A program made the translations under genes and the position numbers. From contig PMKG01000076.1 of the NCBI GenBank assembly GCA_003157675.1, positions 1 through 14,091 of the forward strand: 14,091 nucleotides of DNA, in the 5' to 3' direction. Positions 13,295 through 14,091 of the stretch are shown here, one piece after another. Within the stretch, counting starts at the first letter, position 1; each line of letters begins with the position of its first letter. Origin of the DNA: Acidobacteriota bacterium (lineage in GTDB: Bacteria; Acidobacteriota; Vicinamibacteria; Vicinamibacterales; Fen-181). The notes beneath the pieces are model-generated. The model made no database searches. It was not told the DNA's origin and saw nothing but the letters and a program-made list of their open reading frames with translations.

Positions 13295-14091
13295 ATGATC
13301 ACCAGATACACCGGCGCCGCGATGGGACGGATCTGGAGCGAGCAGCGACGGTTCGAGACCTGGCTGCAGGTCGAGGTGGCGGCGGCCGAGGCGATGGCCG
13401 ACGCCGGCGTGATCCCCGCGTCGGCGGCGGCGGCGATCCGCGAGCGCGGCGGGTTCGACGTGGCGCGCATCGAGGAGATCGAGGCGAGGACCAGGCACGA
13501 CGTCATCGCCTTCACGACGGCCGTGGCCGAGCGCGTGGGCGAAGAGGCGCGCTGGCTGCACTTCGGCCTCACCTCCTCGGACGTCATCGACACGGCGCAG
13601 GCGCTGCAGATGCGCGAGGCGTGCGACCTCATCCTCGAGGGGCTCGCGGCGCTGTCGGACGCGATCCGGGCGCGGGCCGAGGAGCACCGCCACACGCCGA
13701 TGATCGGCCGGACGCACGGCGTGCACGCCGAGCCGATCTCGTTCGGCCTCAAGCTGGCGATCTGGCACGCGGAGACGCAGCGGAACATGGAGCGCGTGCG
13801 CCGCGCGCGCGCCGTCATCAACGTCGGCAAGCTCTCGGGGGCGGTCGGCACCTTCGCCCACCTCGACCCGTCGATCGAGGCGGCCGTCTGCGCGCGCCTC
13901 GGCCTCGAGCCGGCGCCGGTGTCGTCGCAGATCATCCAGCGCGATCGGCACGCCGAGCTGCTCTCGACGCTGGCCATCACGGCGTCCTCGCTCGAGACGT
14001 TCGCGCTCGAGATCCGCGGGCTCCAGAAGACCGAGATCGGCGAGGTCGAGGAGCCGTTCGAGACGGGGCAGAAGGGCTCGTCGGCCATGCC
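13295..14091 (+). CDS. purB: Adenylosuccinate lyase, cut by the right edge
   Basis: PurB removes fumarate from SAICAR and from adenylosuccinate, two steps of purine synthesis. The visible 265 residues begin MITRYTGAAMGRIWSEQRRF and cover more than half of the usual 430 or so. Family motifs are ARTRHDVIAF near 64-73, HFGLTSSDVIDTA near 89-101 and MIGRTHGVHAEPISFG near 137-152 with the catalytic His. The window ends inside the fumarate-lyase signature, at GQKGSSAMP. The catalytic Ser loop is therefore just visible, but the following K and N residues lie outside. The gene is in a unit with the M16 peptidase, away from purD and purE. The open frame has no break up to the edge. Confidence 0.96.
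   Translation, partial: MITRYTGAAMGRIWSEQRRFETWLQVEVAAAEAMADAGVIPASAAAAIRERGGFDVARIEEIEARTRHDVIAFTTAVAERVGEEARWLHFGLTSSDVIDTAQALQMREACDLILEGLAALSDAIRARAEEHRHTPMIGRTHGVHAEPISFGLKLAIWHAETQRNMERVRRARAVINVGKLSGAVGTFAHLDPSIEAAVCARLGLEPAPVSSQIIQRDRHAELLSTLAITASSLETFALEIRGLQKTEIGEVEEPFETGQKGSSAM

Noticed and set aside
11771..13951. Very long minus-strand open frame (726 codons) opposite the M16 peptidase and purB
   Set aside because: It is antisense to two clear genes and rich in Arg, Asp, His and Ala, which is the usual shadow of G+C-rich coding sequence. It has no recognisable domain.
1..14091. CRISPR array, tRNA, rRNA, insertion sequence, toxin-antitoxin or defence system
   Set aside because: No regularly spaced repeats, cloverleaf, transposase motif or paired small toxin-like genes were seen on either strand. 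The window is mostly ordinary housekeeping sequence.

Overview
This window is G+C-rich bacterial chromosome with housekeeping content. The gene set, the high G+C, and a dispersed palindrome whose spurious translations read like 'GLKPCA' and 'QGFSPAP' suggest an acidobacterial genome, perhaps of the Vicinamibacteria type. That placement is inference; there is no rRNA gene here to anchor it.

Layout. (1) Positions 1-2243, minus strand: a STAS-domain protein, a decaprenyl-phosphate phosphoribosyltransferase-like UbiA membrane enzyme, and an unrecognised coiled-coil protein with a very basic tail that runs off the left edge. A promoter candidate precedes the STAS gene. (2) Positions 2261-2972, minus strand: rpsU (bS21) followed by a double zinc-ribbon protein, ending in a textbook intrinsic terminator. 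(3) Positions 3067-6085, plus strand: purD, purE and mtaB, tightly packed; mtaB overlaps purE by an ATGA. (4) Positions 6123-9937, minus strand: rlmN and a full-length two-domain MprF, separated by a pair of inverted palindromic repeats. A short run of heptanucleotide repeats lies between the convergent mtaB and rlmN genes. (5) Positions 10050-11617, minus strand: an exported beta-propeller protein whose reading frame is broken by one missing base near 10662. (6) Positions 12011-14091, plus strand: an M16 zinc peptidase followed by purB, which is cut by the right edge.

How the genes fit together. Three steps of purine biosynthesis are present (PurD, PurE, PurB), in two separate transcription units. 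MtaB and RlmN are both radical SAM enzymes that modify RNA, and both can act at A37 of tRNAs. The UbiA-like enzyme and MprF both work on membrane lipids, which points to envelope construction, but they are not in one operon.

I see no CRISPR array, tRNA, rRNA, transposase or phage gene, and nothing that looks like a complete undescribed system. The items most worth a second look are the frameshifted propeller gene, the paired palindromes, the heptamer repeats, and the unrecognised coiled-coil gene.
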